Below, piece after piece: positions 8,671-18,548 of a DNA stretch of 64,000 bases. Numbering within the stretch: position 1 is the first letter of the stretch; the number at the start of each line of letters is the position of its first letter. This DNA comes from an uncultured Verrucomicrobiota bacterium (GTDB lineage Bacteria; Verrucomicrobiota; Verrucomicrobiia; Verrucomicrobiales; Verrucomicrobiaceae). Both the position numbers and the translations under genes were made by a program. The notes beneath the pieces were generated by a model, which searched no databases, was not told the DNA's origin, and saw nothing but the letters and a program-made list of their open reading frames with translations. The stretch spans positions 1-64,000 of the forward strand of contig CAILZI010000068.1 in NCBI GenBank assembly GCA_903838675.1, read 5' to 3'.

Positions 8671-9693
8671 ATGCACCCTACCGCACGCATTCTTGCTCTT
8701 ATTGTCGGCTTGAGCACCGTCTCCGCTTACGCACAGGCGGATCTGTCTGAAGCCTTCCTGCCGATGTTCATGCCGTTGCCTGCCGAGGTCGCCTCCGCCA
8801 CCAACGAACTCACGGAAGCAAAAATCAATCTCGGTCGACAGCTCTACTTTGAGACCCGCATTTCCAAGGGCGGAAAGATGTCCTGCAACTCCTGCCACGT
8901 CCTTGAGAAGTACGGCAACGACAACCTGCCATTCTCCCCTGGGCATGAAGGCAAGCTTGGCGGCCGCAGCTCGCCCTCGGTCTACAATGCTGCTCTGCAC
9001 ATTGCGCAGTTTTGGGATGGCCGTGCACCGAGTGTGGAGGAGCAGGCCAAAGGCCCCGTACTCAACCCGGTCGAAATGGGAGCCCCCAGCGAGGAATTTG
9101 TCATTAAAGTGCTCAAGAGCATGCCCGGCTATGTGGAGGCCTTCAAGGCTGCCTTCCCGGGCGAGGCCGATCCTGTGAACTACAACAACTTTGGCAAGGC
9201 CGTGGGTGCCTTTGAGCGCAAGCTGCTCACGCCTTCCAAGTGGGACGCTTTCCTCAAAGGCAACAAGGATGCTCTCAGCGCCGAGGAGAAGAAGGGGTTT
9301 GCCACCTTTGCCAAAACCGGCTGCGTCACCTGTCACAACGGAGTGGGGGTCGGCGGCATGATGTATCAGAAGCTTGGCCTTGTGAAGGCCTGGCCTGATC
9401 TCAAGGACAATGGTCGTGCTGACGTCACCAAAAACGATGGCGAGAAAGCCTTCTTCAAAGTCCCCAGCCTGCGCAACATCACCGAGACCTATCCCTACCT
9501 GCACGACGGCTCGGTCAAGACCTTGGAAGAGATGGTTAAGAAGATGGGTGAATACCAGCTGGGCAAGCAGCTCAGCGACGAGGAGGTGGCTTCCATCATC
9601 ACTTTCCTCAAGGCCTTGAAGGGGGAGCTTCCCGCCGATTACATCAAAGCCCCGAAACTGCCTGAAAGCACCGCCGATACGCCTAAAGCGTGA
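8671..9693 (+). CDS. Di-heme cytochrome c peroxidase (CcpA/MauG family)
   Basis: 340 residues from the ATG at 8671, chosen because it begins a signal peptide (MHPTARILALIVGLSTVSAYA); a TTG start 60 nt upstream does not. Two c-type heme sites are present: CNSCH at 72-76 and CVTCH at 218-222. FWDGRAPSVEEQ and PSLRNITETYPYLHDGS match the conserved low- and high-potential heme surroundings of bacterial di-heme peroxidases. It would reduce hydrogen peroxide in the periplasm using electrons from small cytochromes. A hairpin with a T-rich tail follows at 9723. Confidence 0.9.
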   Translation: MHPTARILALIVGLSTVSAYAQADLSEAFLPMFMPLPAEVASATNELTEAKINLGRQLYFETRISKGGKMSCNSCHVLEKYGNDNLPFSPGHEGKLGGRSSPSVYNAALHIAQFWDGRAPSVEEQAKGPVLNPVEMGAPSEEFVIKVLKSMPGYVEAFKAAFPGEADPVNYNNFGKAVGAFERKLLTPSKWDAFLKGNKDALSAEEKKGFATFAKTGCVTCHNGVGVGGMMYQKLGLVKAWPDLKDNGRADVTKNDGEKAFFKVPSLRNITETYPYLHDGSVKTLEEMVKKMGEYQLGKQLSDEEVASIITFLKALKGELPADYIKAPKLPESTADTPKA

Positions 9694-9722
9694 TAGCATA
9701 GCTATCGTGGATGTTTTGATCA

Positions 9723-9751
9723 GCCGGGCCACAAGCCCGGTTGGTTTGTTT
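9723..9751 (+). terminator. Terminator after cytochrome c peroxidase
   Basis: GCCGGGC at 9723-9729 and GCCCGGT at 9735-9741 form a 7-bp stem (one G-T pair) with loop CACAA, followed by TGGTTTGTTTT. It lies between the converging peroxidase and giant-protein genes and may stop both. A second small palindrome, GATAGC-ATA-GCTATC, overlaps the peroxidase stop codon at 9692-9706. Confidence 0.6.
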
Positions 9752-12700
9752 TCAGCGTTTGCGCCTGACGAGCAGGAGTCCCAACGCCAGGCCCAGCAGC
9801 AGCAGGCGTGAAGGCTCGGGCACGAGGACGATGGCGATGGTGCCGTTGGTGGTGAAGTTGCTGATGTCCCAGGCGTATCCTGACCCCGAAATATTCGGGA
9901 GATCGAAGCCGCTGGCTTCATCCCCATTCCCCAAAAGCTGGCCGGTGTAGGTAAAGCGGCTGTCAAAAGTGGGAGAGGAAGTCAGGCCGGACCAGTCGAT
10001 GAGATTGTAAACTGCCGGAGCGGCCGGGGTAAATGAAGCCGCTGTGACGGTGATGTTGCCATTGAACAGGAGCGTGTTGGATCCGGTGCCCACGATGTTT
10101 AGCAGATCGGAGGTGCCACCTGGATTGAGTCCGAGAATGATCGTGCTGCCCGACTGGAAATCGATGGTGCCGGAACCTGAACTCGGCTGGAAGGTCAGAG
10201 TGCCGTAGTTGCTTTGGGCGGTGCCATCACCCGCCTGAATGATTGCGCCGCTTACTGCGGTGAAACTGGAGCCTTGAACGACACCTGTGCCTAGGAGCGT
10301 CGCGCTGTTTTGTACCGTGACCGCACCCGTGCCCGTGGTGCCCATGCCTGTGACACCGACCTGCAACGAGCCCGCCTGAACGACTGTGGCACCGCTGTAG
10401 GTGTTCAATCCTCCCAGCACGAATGCGCCAGTGCCGGTCTTTGTCAGCGCTACCGTGCCAGTGCCGCTGGTGTTGTTAACGATCGCGCCCAGATGCTGGC
10501 CTGTGGTATTTCCTGAGCCCACTGTCAGCGTGGTGTTGGTACCTGTGGCGTTGTTGAGGATCGTGCTGCCAGGTGCGTCGACCAGTGAGCCCAAGGTGGC
10601 GTTGTAGCCGTTCAGGTCCAGCGTGCTCTGGGCATTCATGGCCACCGTGGCAGTTGAGGCTATCTGGCCGGCTCCCGCCAGTCGCACCGTGGCGCTGCCA
10701 CTGACTGCACCGACGGTGCCGATGGTCAGCTTTGAAGAAACCGCGACAGCACCGCCTGTTTTCGCCAGCACGAGCGTGCCACTATTGACTGCGAGACCCG
10801 AGGAGCCGGAGAAGGTATTGTCAGTGCTGCCGCCCAGAGTCAGCGTGCCACTTCCCGCCTTCACCACCGAGAGATTCGTTCCGGTCAAAGCACCCGTGAA
10901 GGTGGAGTCCAGCACCAGCGGACTCAACGTGTTTCCGATCGTGAGAACCGAGCTGGCTGTGGCGTTTACTGTGCCGCTGCCATTGAGAGAACTGATGGTC
11001 TGCGAGGCACCAAGAGCCAGGGTGTTGCCGGAGGCCATGGTCACCTGGGACAATGTGCCGATGGCGGCGGCGATGTTGAGGTTCAGTGTGACTGCACTGC
11101 CGGTGCCGGCCAGAACGATTTGCGTGCCGTCCACCAGGCTGGTGGCCGCCGTAGCGAGGATGACGTTGCTGGATCCCGCGCCGCTGTTTTGGAAAGTGAT
11201 GGTGCGAGGTGCGATGGCCTGATCAGTCAGAGCGCCCAGAGTCAGAGTCATGGCCGCGCTGGCGGTGCTTTGCACATCAAAGACAGGGTTGCCGGGAGCC
11301 AGCGATGGCCCGCCGATGGTGATGGTGGTGAGGGTCAGGCCCATCGTGCCGCTGGTGACGTTGTTTCCGGATTTCAGCGTCAGGGTGTTTCCGCCGATGA
11401 TCACCGCCCCCATGGTCAAGGTGAAGCTGCCTGCTCCCGAACTGGCGCGATCTACAATGATGGTAGAATTGGCCAGCACGTTCACCGCATTGCTGGTGGT
11501 GCCGCTGGCATCGAAGCCCAGGCTCAAAGTGCCGCCGTTCATGGCATAGGTTCCGGTTCCCAGACTGGAGATGACTGTCGGCGCTTGAACTCGCAGCGTG
11601 CCATCATCGATCTGGTTGGTGCCCGTGCGTGCGCTGGCTGAGGTGCTGGTGAAGGTGAGAGTGCCGCTGCCAAATTTTGTGAGAAGGACGCTGCCAGTGA
11701 GGCCGCCTGCATTGTTGATGGTGATGTTGCCGGAGCCTCCCATTTTCGTCCCTCCACCCAAGACCGTGCTGCCCGTGATCGTTGAGGTCGTGCTGCTGCT
11801 GTTGATGATGGCACCGACACCATTGTTGCCGGTGCCGCTGATATTGGTGAAATTCCGGTCCGTGTTCTGGCCGTTCAAATCCAAAGTGGCACCGGGACTA
11901 ATGATCACACCACTGGTGGCTCCAAGAGCCGTGGCACTGTTCAGTTTTAAAACGCCCAGGCTCACGAGCGTTGCGCCAGTGTAGGTATTGGCACCGCTGA
12001 GAGTGAGCGTGCCAAGACCCGCCTTGGTGAGGCCTGTGGCTACGCCGCCAAAGCCGAGCACGCCGGAGTAGTTGGTATTGTACACCGTGGCGGAACTTGA
12101 ATTCCCCACGGTGAGCACAAAGGCGCCAATGACGTTGCCGTTGCCCGAGAGCGAGCCAATGGTCTCCAGCGCACCGAGGCTAAGAATGCTGTTACCACTG
12201 ACGGTGACCTGCGCCAGAGTGCCAAGTGCTGCCGCGGCGTTCAGATTTAATGTCACACCGGCATTTGTACCGCTGTTGAGGTTCACCACCGTGCCATCCA
12301 CCAGGCTGGCCATGGCGGTACCGAGGATGACGGCGCTGTTGGTGGTTGATGTGCCGCTGTTCATGAACGTGATGGTCCTGGCCACGCCCAGATCATTCAA
12401 TGCACCCAAGGTCAGCGTGGTTGTGCCGTTGGTGGCGGTCGTCGGGCTTTGCACATCAAACGTTGGGCTGTCCAGCAATGTGGTGGCTCCGAAGGTGACA
12501 CCGGCATTGGTGCTGGTCGTGGTGACATTACTTCCTGCCTGAATGGTCAAGGTCTGAGCTCCGATGGCGAGTACACCCAGCGTGTGGGTGAGGCCCGCCC
12601 CGGCAGTGAAGACATCTGAAACAACCGTGGAGCTTGAGGTCACACAAACGGGATAGGCTGCCACGGATGTCGTGCTGCCGAGGCTCAAGGTGCCGCCATT

Positions 12701-15700
12701 GAGGATGATGGCGGCAGTGGCTGCGCCGATGGCCGTGGTTGAATTGCTGATGCGCAGGGTGCCTGCGTCAATGCGGGTGGCCCCGGTGCGCGTACTTGCG
12801 AGCGCTGTGCCTGCATTGTTGCCGAAGGTCAGGATGCCCGATCCCGATTTTACGAGGATGTTGTTGCCGACGAGCACACCCGTGGATGTGATGCTGCCGG
12901 TGCCGCCGATGCTGGCACCGATGCCACCGGTGCCATTGCCCAAGCCAATGGTCAGCGCGCCGATGGAGGCCGCTGTACCGCTGCTGTTGATGAGCGCACC
13001 TCCGCTGCTGATGCCCGTGCCATTCAGGGTGGCTGTGTTAATGACGAGCTTGCCATTGAGGTCGAGCACACCGCCCACCTGTACCGTCGCAGCAGAGGTG
13101 CTCATGGCTGCGACGTTGCCGATGATCAAGGTGCCAGCATTGATGCTGGTGGCGCCGGTGTAGGCATTGGCCACAGTCAAGGTCAAAGTGCCTGCGCCGT
13201 TTTTAGTCAGACCACCGGTGGTGGAACTGGTGATCGTAACCTGAATGTTCAGACTGTCGCCTGCTGCATTGGTGCCGATCACGAGATCGCCACTGCCCGC
13301 CGTGGTCAGGCCCAAGGCGGTGACTCCGTCTGCGATGGTGGCTCCCACGCCGCCAGTGACTAAAACCCCACCGGCGGTGTTCGTGCCGTTGTTGATGGTC
13401 AGGAGAATGCCGCTGGCGATGGTCAAAGTATCATTGCTCGCAAATTTCAAGCCCGCATTGACGGTGACTGAACTTGTTTGCGAGTAGGAGCCGCTGATCA
13501 GGTAGGGAAGGGAGTTGCCAGCGGTCATGCTGCTGGTGGCCAAAGTGGTGGCTGCAGCACCGATCACTCCGGAGGTGGAGGAGGCGAAGTCTGCGCCGTT
13601 GTAGGTGATGCGCGGATTGATAATACCATTGGTATTCGTAGCACCGGTGATCGTGAAGCTGGTATTCGTGGGCGAGACGATGTTCAGGCCTGTGCCAGCG
13701 GCAGGTGCCGCAAGGGAGGTGAAAGTCAGCGCATTGATGCCTGAGGCTGGAGCATCCACTTTCAGCACGCCACCACCGGTAGTCAGAGTGAGCGCGCCGA
13801 GCGCCTGCGTACTGGCGGCGGTGGACCCACCGAACTCAAAGATGCCGCTGCCAGTGTAGGTCAGACCTGGCGCACTGCTCCAGCTGCCGGAGGTGCCGTC
13901 GCCAAGTTTCAAGGTGCCTGTGTTGATCGTGATGGCTCCGGTGCTGGTGTTCACGCCTTTGAGTGTCCATGTGCCCGTGCCATTTTTGATGACAGCACCG
14001 GTGGTGATACCAATGATGCTGGAGATGCTGCCATCACCAGCGCCTGCGAGGGTCAATGCAAAAGTGGCACCTGAGAGTGTACCTGTGTTGGTCAGATTCA
14101 AGACGCCACTGTCTGAAGAGATCGTCGAACCACCCACGGACATGCCAACAAGACCGGCATAGTTGTTGATGCCGCTGATATTGACCAGACCTCCGGTCTG
14201 AATGTTGATGCCATTGGTACCGACGAAGCCCGAGCTGCCTGAAATGGTAAGACCTTCCACTGCTGTTGTGATGCCACCCTGTATTTGCAGCGTGGCTCCC
14301 GCACTGACGATGCTGGCTCCCGTGGTCGAACCCAGGGCGGTCGCGCTGCGAATGTTGAGGATGCCTGCACTGACGGTAGTGGAGCCCGAGTAGCTGTTAT
14401 CACCACTGAGAATCAAAGTGCCCAAAGTTGTCTTGGTAATATTGCCGGCGACTCCAGTGAACTCAGTTATCGATCCGCTGATGGTGAGCTGGTCCGCCAC
14501 GTTGGTGACCTGAACTGTGCGCGTAGCAGAGCCGCTGGCGGACGTGGTGATTTGCAGCGTCTGGCTCATGGTGTTGATGCCGGAAAAAACGAGCGTGCCG
14601 CTGGTGCGGTTCAACGCCAGCGTACCGAAACCGGTGATCGTGGATCCGAAGAAGCCCGCCAGCGTGTCCACCGTAAGCGTGTGGCCGTTCATATCCAATG
14701 TGCCGCCGGCGTTGATGATCAGGTCTGATGTAGCAGTGACTGTCATTTGCTCATTGCCTGCCAGCTGCACCTTCGCGTTTCCCACCGTGCTGGCGGCTGC
14801 AACACCGATAGTCAGGCCCCCCCCGCCTGTGGCCGTAGCGCCGCCTGTCTTGCCCAGAACCAGAGTGCCTGAATTGACAGTCGTGAGACCGGTGTAGGTG
14901 TCTGAGGAACTGCCGCTCAGCGTCAGCGTGCCAAGGCCTGCTTTGGTGAGAGCCAGCGTGCCGGTGCCATTGGACAGAAGGCCGCTGAAATTGCTGTTAA
15001 GGGGCGTGTAGTTGCTGCTGTTGCCGATGATGAGTGTGAAAGTACCGCTGGCATTGACCGTGCCGCTGCCGGCGAGCGAGCCGAGGACAATGCTGGTGAT
15101 GCCTGCCGTCAGGGTGTTACCGCTGCCCACGGTCACCTGTGCGAGGCTTCCCAGGGATGTTGTTGTGGTGAGGTTCAGCGTCACAGCACCTCCTGTGTTC
15201 GCGATGTTCACGATTGTGCCGTCAACCAAACTGGAGGCTGCTGTTCCCAGCGTGATGGTGCTGGCCACTGTGCCGCTGTTTTGAAAGGTGAGGGTGCGTG
15301 GCGCGATGGCCTGATCGCTGAAGGCTCCCAAGGTCAGCGTCGTCGCGGCCGTCGCGCTGCTTTGTGCATCAAAGACTGGATTCCCCGGACGCATGGAAAC
15401 ACCGCCGATGCTGACCGCTCCCATCGTGAGGCCGATCGTGCCGCTGGAGACGTTGCTGCCTGCTTTGACCGTGAGGGTGTTGGAGCCAATGGTCAGCGTG
15501 CTCAGAGTCGTCACAGTTCCTCCCGCACCTGAGGATGCACGGTCGGCAATGATGGTGCTGTCTTTGATGATGTTGACTACATTGGTAAAGACGGTGGTGG
15601 CATCAAAGCCCAGGCTCAGTGTGCCACCATTGAGTGCGAAAGTTCCCGTGCCAATAGGCGCGATGGAGGCTGCCGCCGCTTGCAGTCGCAATGTGCCGGC

Positions 15701-18397
15701 GTCGATTTGGGTCGTTCCGGTGCGTGCGCTGGTGGCGGTGCTGATGAAAGTAAGGGTGCTGCTTGCAGTCTTGGTCAGCAGCACATTGCCGGTGAGGCCG
15801 CCCGCATTGTTGATGGTCAGGTCATTGCCCCCACCACCGAGCAAGGTGGACGCTGTAAGTGCCACAGTGCCTGTCAGTGTGCCAGCTCCCGTGCTGCTGA
15901 TGATGGCACCACTGCCACTGCCTGCGCCGGAGATGCTGAAAGCATTGCTGATGCTGAGGCCGTTTAAGTCCACGACACCACCAGGTGTTGGTGTCAGAGT
16001 CGCTGCGGATGGCAGGGTGGCGGCTGTGCCGAATTTTAATGTGCCGAGGCTTACGCTGACAGTGCTGGCGTAGGTGTTCGTTCCACTCAGCACCAAAGTG
16101 CCCAGACCCGTTTTAACAAAACCTGCCACGGCCCCGATGGAACCGACCACATTGATCGTGCCAGCCCCACCAAAATTAAGATAGTTGCTGCCGGTCAGGA
16201 TGTTGGTGGCTGGCGCGGTGCCGAGATTCAGCACGGAGCCGGCATCTGCGGTGATGAGAACGGGCGCAGCCAAAGTGATGAGTCCGGAAATGGTGTTGGT
16301 GCCGCTGAGGCTGCGGATGGCCCCGTTGCCGCCATCACCAAGGCCGGTGATATTGGCCAGCGCACGGGTAAGGGTGATGCCGCCAGACAGGGCGAGAGTG
16401 GCACCGTCCAAAACCGTCACAGTGCCCGAGGTTCCCAATGCTCCGTCGATGCGCACCTCCAGGATGCCGCTGGAGATTTGCGTGCCGCCAGTGAATGTAT
16501 TGACCGCCGTGAGCGCAGTGCGTGTGCCTGGAGCGCCGTTGGAAACCAGAGTTACCGCGCCTGTGTTGTTGTTGGCGATGATGGAATTGATCGTCAGCGC
16601 GCCAGTGTTGGAGAGATTGCTCAGAAAGAGGACGCCCGCAGTGTTCGTCACACTGCCGCCTGCAGAGAGCGTGCTGGCTGCTCCTGCGGTGCCGATGGTC
16701 AGATCCTGCGCGCCATTGAGCATTTGAATGCCTCCGAGTATGCCAAGGCGGAGTGTCTGCCCGGCACCTAGCTGCACCAGGCGACCTGCGGTGATGTCTG
16801 AGTTGCTCAGGCTGTTGAGATTGGTTGTGCCTGCTCCTGCGGTGACCGCCCCCGTGCTTGAGCTGGTGATGCTGGCATTGGATGCTGATGTAAATGGGGA
16901 CGTGCTCAGACTTTGTCCTGTGGCAAGTGTGACGTCCCCGGCGTAGCCACCCGCCACAGCTCCACCCACCACCTGGGCCCAGCTGCGCGCGCCATAGGCA
17001 CTGGTATAGCTCATCCACGGACCGACAAAGCCTGTTGTTTGCGTAGTGGAGATGGTTCCGGAAAGAGGTGCAAGCACGGAGAGTACCGCCGTCGTTTCCA
17101 CGCGACTGATGTTTCCAAAACTCAGATTCATTGTGCCGCCGCTTCCGGAGATGAGTTCCAGCACGTTATAAGCGCCCGAGACGCTCAAGTTGTTGAATGA
17201 CTGGCTGTTCGTCTGCCCGGCATTGCCAATGAGGCGCAGCGTGGTGGCGGAGTTGCCGCTGGCCAGGTTCAGATTTCCAGGTGTGGCCAGACCATTGTAG
17301 AGGATGTTGTTTTGCGGTGCGCCGGTGGCGCTAAAGTCCAGTATGGTGATGCCGCCGGAGTAACTGGCCACATTGCGCCCCAGCGTGGTGGCACCGCCAT
17401 ATGTGTTTGCTCCAGTCAGCGTCACCACGCTGTCTCCACCGCGAGTAAAGGTGAAGCGGGTGAAGCCATAGTTGCTGCCATTGTCTCCGATGGCACCGGA
17501 GATTGTGGCGCTGAGGCCATTTGAGCCGGAGAAGTTCGTCTGAATCCCGGCGTCCGCTGTGAGGGTGATGGGGCCGGAGAGTGTGATGTTGTTTGAGACC
17601 AGACGTATGGCTCCATAAGCGGTGCCGGAGAAGGTGAGGCTGTTGCCAATGCCCGCCAATGAAAACGCCTGCGTGTAGTTGGCCGCTGTACCGCTGAGCG
17701 CGGCCGTGCCACCCGCTTCTACCGCAATGTGGTCCACAGCCTGCAGTGTGGTTGGCGCGGTTATGGTGGCATAGATGCTGCCGCCCAGGGTGAACGCTCC
17801 CGTGAGATCGGGATTCGTGGTCATCGACAGCGAGATGTACTGAAATATGGTGCCGCTGCCATATTTTTGAATGCGCAGGTTGCTGCCCTTGAGGCGGAGG
17901 TTCGAACCAAGGCCGACAAACTGGGAGCCGCCGGAGGAGAGGTTTTCCATCTGAATCAGGCCGTTCGCGCCGAAGTCGATGATGCGCCCGGCCACATCTC
18001 CCTGGAGCGTGTACATGTTGTAGCTGGTGGGCGCGGCGGTAAAGCCGCGGAAGTCCAGCGTCGTCAGCTGAATGTCCGACTGGACGGTGATCGTGATCGG
18101 TGCAGCGGATGTTCCCGTAGTCGGAGCCGTGCCGCCGCCGATGTCTGCTATGGCCGTGGTGGAGTTCACCCAGGAGGTGTTGGTGGAGCCGCTCAGCCAG
18201 TCGGTGTTGGAGGTGTTCCAAAAGCCGCTGCCATTTTGCATGCCGCTGGAAACTGAGTCGGCATCCCAGGTGAGGGTTTGAGCTGACGCATGGGTGAAGA
18301 GCAACAATATTACTGCTGCGGAGAACCAGCAGATTCGACAGGCGCGACTAACAAAGGAGAAATGTTGCACAAGCAATGCTTTATTCATTGCCTCCAT
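9752..18397 (-). CDS. Giant autotransporter-associated-repeat surface protein with PEP-CTERM tail
   Basis: 2881 residues in one uninterrupted frame. The start peptide ends in ILLLFTHASAQ, a signal peptide, with mature TLTWDADSVSSGMQNG. The body is built of Gly/Thr/Ser/Asn-rich beta-strand repeats of the autotransporter-associated type (for example GLGTLTLSGANTYTGATLVS), which fold as a long parallel beta-helix. There is no beta-barrel; the C-terminus is VPEP followed by a hydrophobic stretch and RRKR, the PEP-CTERM signal cleaved by exosortase systems. It should therefore be a surface or matrix fibre processed by exosortase, not a classical autotransporter. No exosortase gene is in the window. 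ATG codons at 18397 and 18388 are both possible; GGAGG lies between them, only 2 nt before the second. A HAD phosphatase and AraC regulator lie upstream. Three long internal modules are repeated (listed separately). Confidence 0.88.
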   Translation of the reverse strand: MEAMNKALLVQHFSFVSRACRICWFSAAVILLLFTHASAQTLTWDADSVSSGMQNGSGFWNTSNTDWLSGSTNTSWVNSTTAIADIGGGTAPTTGTSAAPITITVQSDIQLTTLDFRGFTAAPTSYNMYTLQGDVAGRIIDFGANGLIQMENLSSGGSQFVGLGSNLRLKGSNLRIQKYGSGTIFQYISLSMTTNPDLTGAFTLGGSIYATITAPTTLQAVDHIAVEAGGTAALSGTAANYTQAFSLAGIGNSLTFSGTAYGAIRLVSNNITLSGPITLTADAGIQTNFSGSNGLSATISGAIGDNGSNYGFTRFTFTRGGDSVVTLTGANTYGGATTLGRNVASYSGGITILDFSATGAPQNNILYNGLATPGNLNLASGNSATTLRLIGNAGQTNSQSFNNLSVSGAYNVLELISGSGGTMNLSFGNISRVETTAVLSVLAPLSGTISTTQTTGFVGPWMSYTSAYGARSWAQVVGGAVAGGYAGDVTLATGQSLSTSPFTSASNASITSSSTGAVTAGAGTTNLNSLSNSDITAGRLVQLGAGQTLRLGILGGIQMLNGAQDLTIGTAGAASTLSAGGSVTNTAGVLFLSNLSNTGALTINSIIANNNTGAVTLVSNGAPGTRTALTAVNTFTGGTQISSGILEVRIDGALGTSGTVTVLDGATLALSGGITLTRALANITGLGDGGNGAIRSLSGTNTISGLITLAAPVLITADAGSVLNLGTAPATNILTGSNYLNFGGAGTINVVGSIGAVAGFVKTGLGTLVLSGTNTYASTVSVSLGTLKFGTAATLPSAATLTPTPGGVVDLNGLSISNAFSISGAGSGSGAIISSTGAGTLTGTVALTASTLLGGGGNDLTINNAGGLTGNVLLTKTASSTLTFISTATSARTGTTQIDAGTLRLQAAAASIAPIGTGTFALNGGTLSLGFDATTVFTNVVNIIKDSTIIADRASSGAGGTVTTLSTLTIGSNTLTVKAGSNVSSGTIGLTMGAVSIGGVSMRPGNPVFDAQSSATAATTLTLGAFSDQAIAPRTLTFQNSGTVASTITLGTAASSLVDGTIVNIANTGGAVTLNLTTTTSLGSLAQVTVGSGNTLTAGITSIVLGSLAGSGTVNASGTFTLIIGNSSNYTPLNSNFSGLLSNGTGTLALTKAGLGTLTLSGSSSDTYTGLTTVNSGTLVLGKTGGATATGGGGLTIGVAAASTVGNAKVQLAGNEQMTVTATSDLIINAGGTLDMNGHTLTVDTLAGFFGSTITGFGTLALNRTSGTLVFSGINTMSQTLQITTSASGSATRTVQVTNVADQLTISGSITEFTGVAGNITKTTLGTLILSGDNSYSGSTTVSAGILNIRSATALGSTTGASIVSAGATLQIQGGITTAVEGLTISGSSGFVGTNGINIQTGGLVNISGINNYAGLVGMSVGGSTISSDSGVLNLTNTGTLSGATFALTLAGAGDGSISSIIGITTGAVIKNGTGTWTLKGVNTSTGAITINTGTLKLGDGTSGSWSSAPGLTYTGSGIFEFGGSTAASTQALGALTLTTGGGVLKVDAPASGINALTFTSLAAPAAGTGLNIVSPTNTSFTITGATNTNGIINPRITYNGADFASSTSGVIGAAATTLATSSMTAGNSLPYLISGSYSQTSSVTVNAGLKFASNDTLTIASGILLTINNGTNTAGGVLVTGGVGATIADGVTALGLTTAGSGDLVIGTNAAGDSLNIQVTITSSTTGGLTKNGAGTLTLTVANAYTGATSINAGTLIIGNVAAMSTSAATVQVGGVLDLNGKLVINTATLNGTGISSGGALINSSGTAASIGALTIGLGNGTGGIGASIGGTGSITSTGVLVGNNILVKSGSGILTFGNNAGTALASTRTGATRIDAGTLRISNSTTAIGAATAAIILNGGTLSLGSTTSVAAYPVCVTSSSTVVSDVFTAGAGLTHTLGVLAIGAQTLTIQAGSNVTTTSTNAGVTFGATTLLDSPTFDVQSPTTATNGTTTLTLGALNDLGVARTITFMNSGTSTTNSAVILGTAMASLVDGTVVNLNSGTNAGVTLNLNAAAALGTLAQVTVSGNSILSLGALETIGSLSGNGNVIGAFVLTVGNSSSATVYNTNYSGVLGFGGVATGLTKAGLGTLTLSGANTYTGATLVSLGVLKLNSATALGATSGVIISPGATLDLNGQNTDRNFTNISGTGNNGVGAIINSSSTTSTITGSTVLGGGTKMGGSGNITINNAGGLTGSVLLTKFGSGTLTFTSTSASARTGTNQIDDGTLRVQAPTVISSLGTGTYAMNGGTLSLGFDASGTTSNAVNVLANSTIIVDRASSGAGSFTLTMGAVIIGGNTLTLKSGNNVTSGTMGLTLTTITIGGPSLAPGNPVFDVQSTASAAMTLTLGALTDQAIAPRTITFQNSGAGSSNVILATAATSLVDGTQIVLAGTGSAVTLNLNIAAAIGTLSQVTMASGNTLALGASQTISSLNGSGTVNATASSVLTIGNTLSPLVLDSTFTGALTGTNLSVVKAGSGTLTLGGSTDNTFSGSSGLAVNSGTLVLAKTGGAVAVSSKLTIGTVGAVSGSATVRLAGAGQIASTATVAMNAQSTLDLNGYNATLGSLVDAPGSTILNNATGTNTTLTVGSGNTTGQHLGAIVNNTSGTGTVALTKTGTGAFVLGGLNTYSGATVVQAGSLQVGVTGMGTTGTGAVTVQNSATLLGTGVVQGSSFTAVSGAIIQAGDGTAQSNYGTLTFQPSSGSGTIDFQSGSTIILGLNPGGTSDLLNIVGTGSNTLLFNGNITVTAASFTPAAPAVYNLIDWSGLTSSPTFDSRFTYTGQLLGNGDEASGFDLPNISGSGYAWDISNFTTNGTIAIVLVPEPSRLLLLGLALGLLLVRRKR
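10920..11640 (-). repeat. Internal module C of the giant protein
   Basis: About 240 residues running from ARTGTNQIDDGTLRVQAP through NGGTLSLGFDASG, APGNPVFDVQS, QAIAPRTITFQNSG and SLVDGT to SLNGSGTVNAT. It aligns in order with module A (15015-15732) and module B (12090-12800). C and A are the closest pair. Boundaries are approximate and taken from the translated landmarks. Confidence 0.75.
12090..12800 (-). repeat. Internal module B of the giant protein
   Basis: The same order of landmarks as modules A and C, more diverged: TRTGATRIDAGTLRISNS, NGGTLSLGSTTS, SPTFDVQSP, GVARTITFMNSG, ASLVDGTVVNL and SLSGNGNVIGA. The QAIAP segment is replaced by DLGVA, and the RASSGAG element by FTAGAG. Boundaries are approximate. 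Confidence 0.7.
15015..15732 (-). repeat. Internal module A of the giant protein
   Basis: Landmarks in order: ARTGTTQIDAGTLRLQAA, NGGTLSLGFDATT, STIIADRASSGAG, RPGNPVFDAQS, QAIAPRTLTFQNSG, SSLVDGTIVNI and SLAGSGTVNAS. Nearly every landmark reappears in module C about 4.1 kb downstream in gene direction, pointing to a segmental duplication inside the gene. Boundaries are approximate. Confidence 0.75.
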
Positions 18398-18399
18398 GA

Positions 18400-18470
18400 C
18401 TAAGCATATGCATGACCAGACCTCAGATCATGCATACCCCGAATCGCGCAATTCAGACGTTATTTGTGCA
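18400..18470 (-). promoter_or_regulatory. Upstream element of the giant gene, shared with the HAD gene
   Basis: This 71-nt block ends 3 nt before the giant gene's start codon. It aligns without gaps to 19533-19603, upstream of the HAD gene; by hand count 55 of 71 positions agree, and 31 of 35 in the part farthest from the gene (18436-18470). Inside it TATGCATGA at 18407-18415 and TCATGCATA at 18428-18436 form a perfect 9-bp inverted repeat with a 12-nt spacer. It could be a binding site for the nearby AraC protein or a structured 5' leader; the sequence alone does not decide. Confidence 0.6.
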
Positions 18471-18548
18471 GGCATCGTTGACCGTGCCTTGTTTAGATGC
18501 GCCTAAATCTAAGTGGAGTGCTTCTATCGGTTATTACGCCAAGCCAAG

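Noticed and set aside
8527..9966. 479-residue minus-strand frame over the cytochrome c peroxidase
   Set aside because: Antisense to a gene with two intact CxxCH sites; no family signal in the frame itself.
10310..18281. Many plus-strand frames along the giant gene
   Set aside because: They are mirror images of the Gly/Thr/Ser/Val-rich repeats and carry their periodicity; none has a plausible start signal or family match.
9752..18397. Possible CRISPR or tandem-repeat array because of the many similar short units
   Set aside because: The units are protein repeats in one open frame with varied spacing and no unique spacers.
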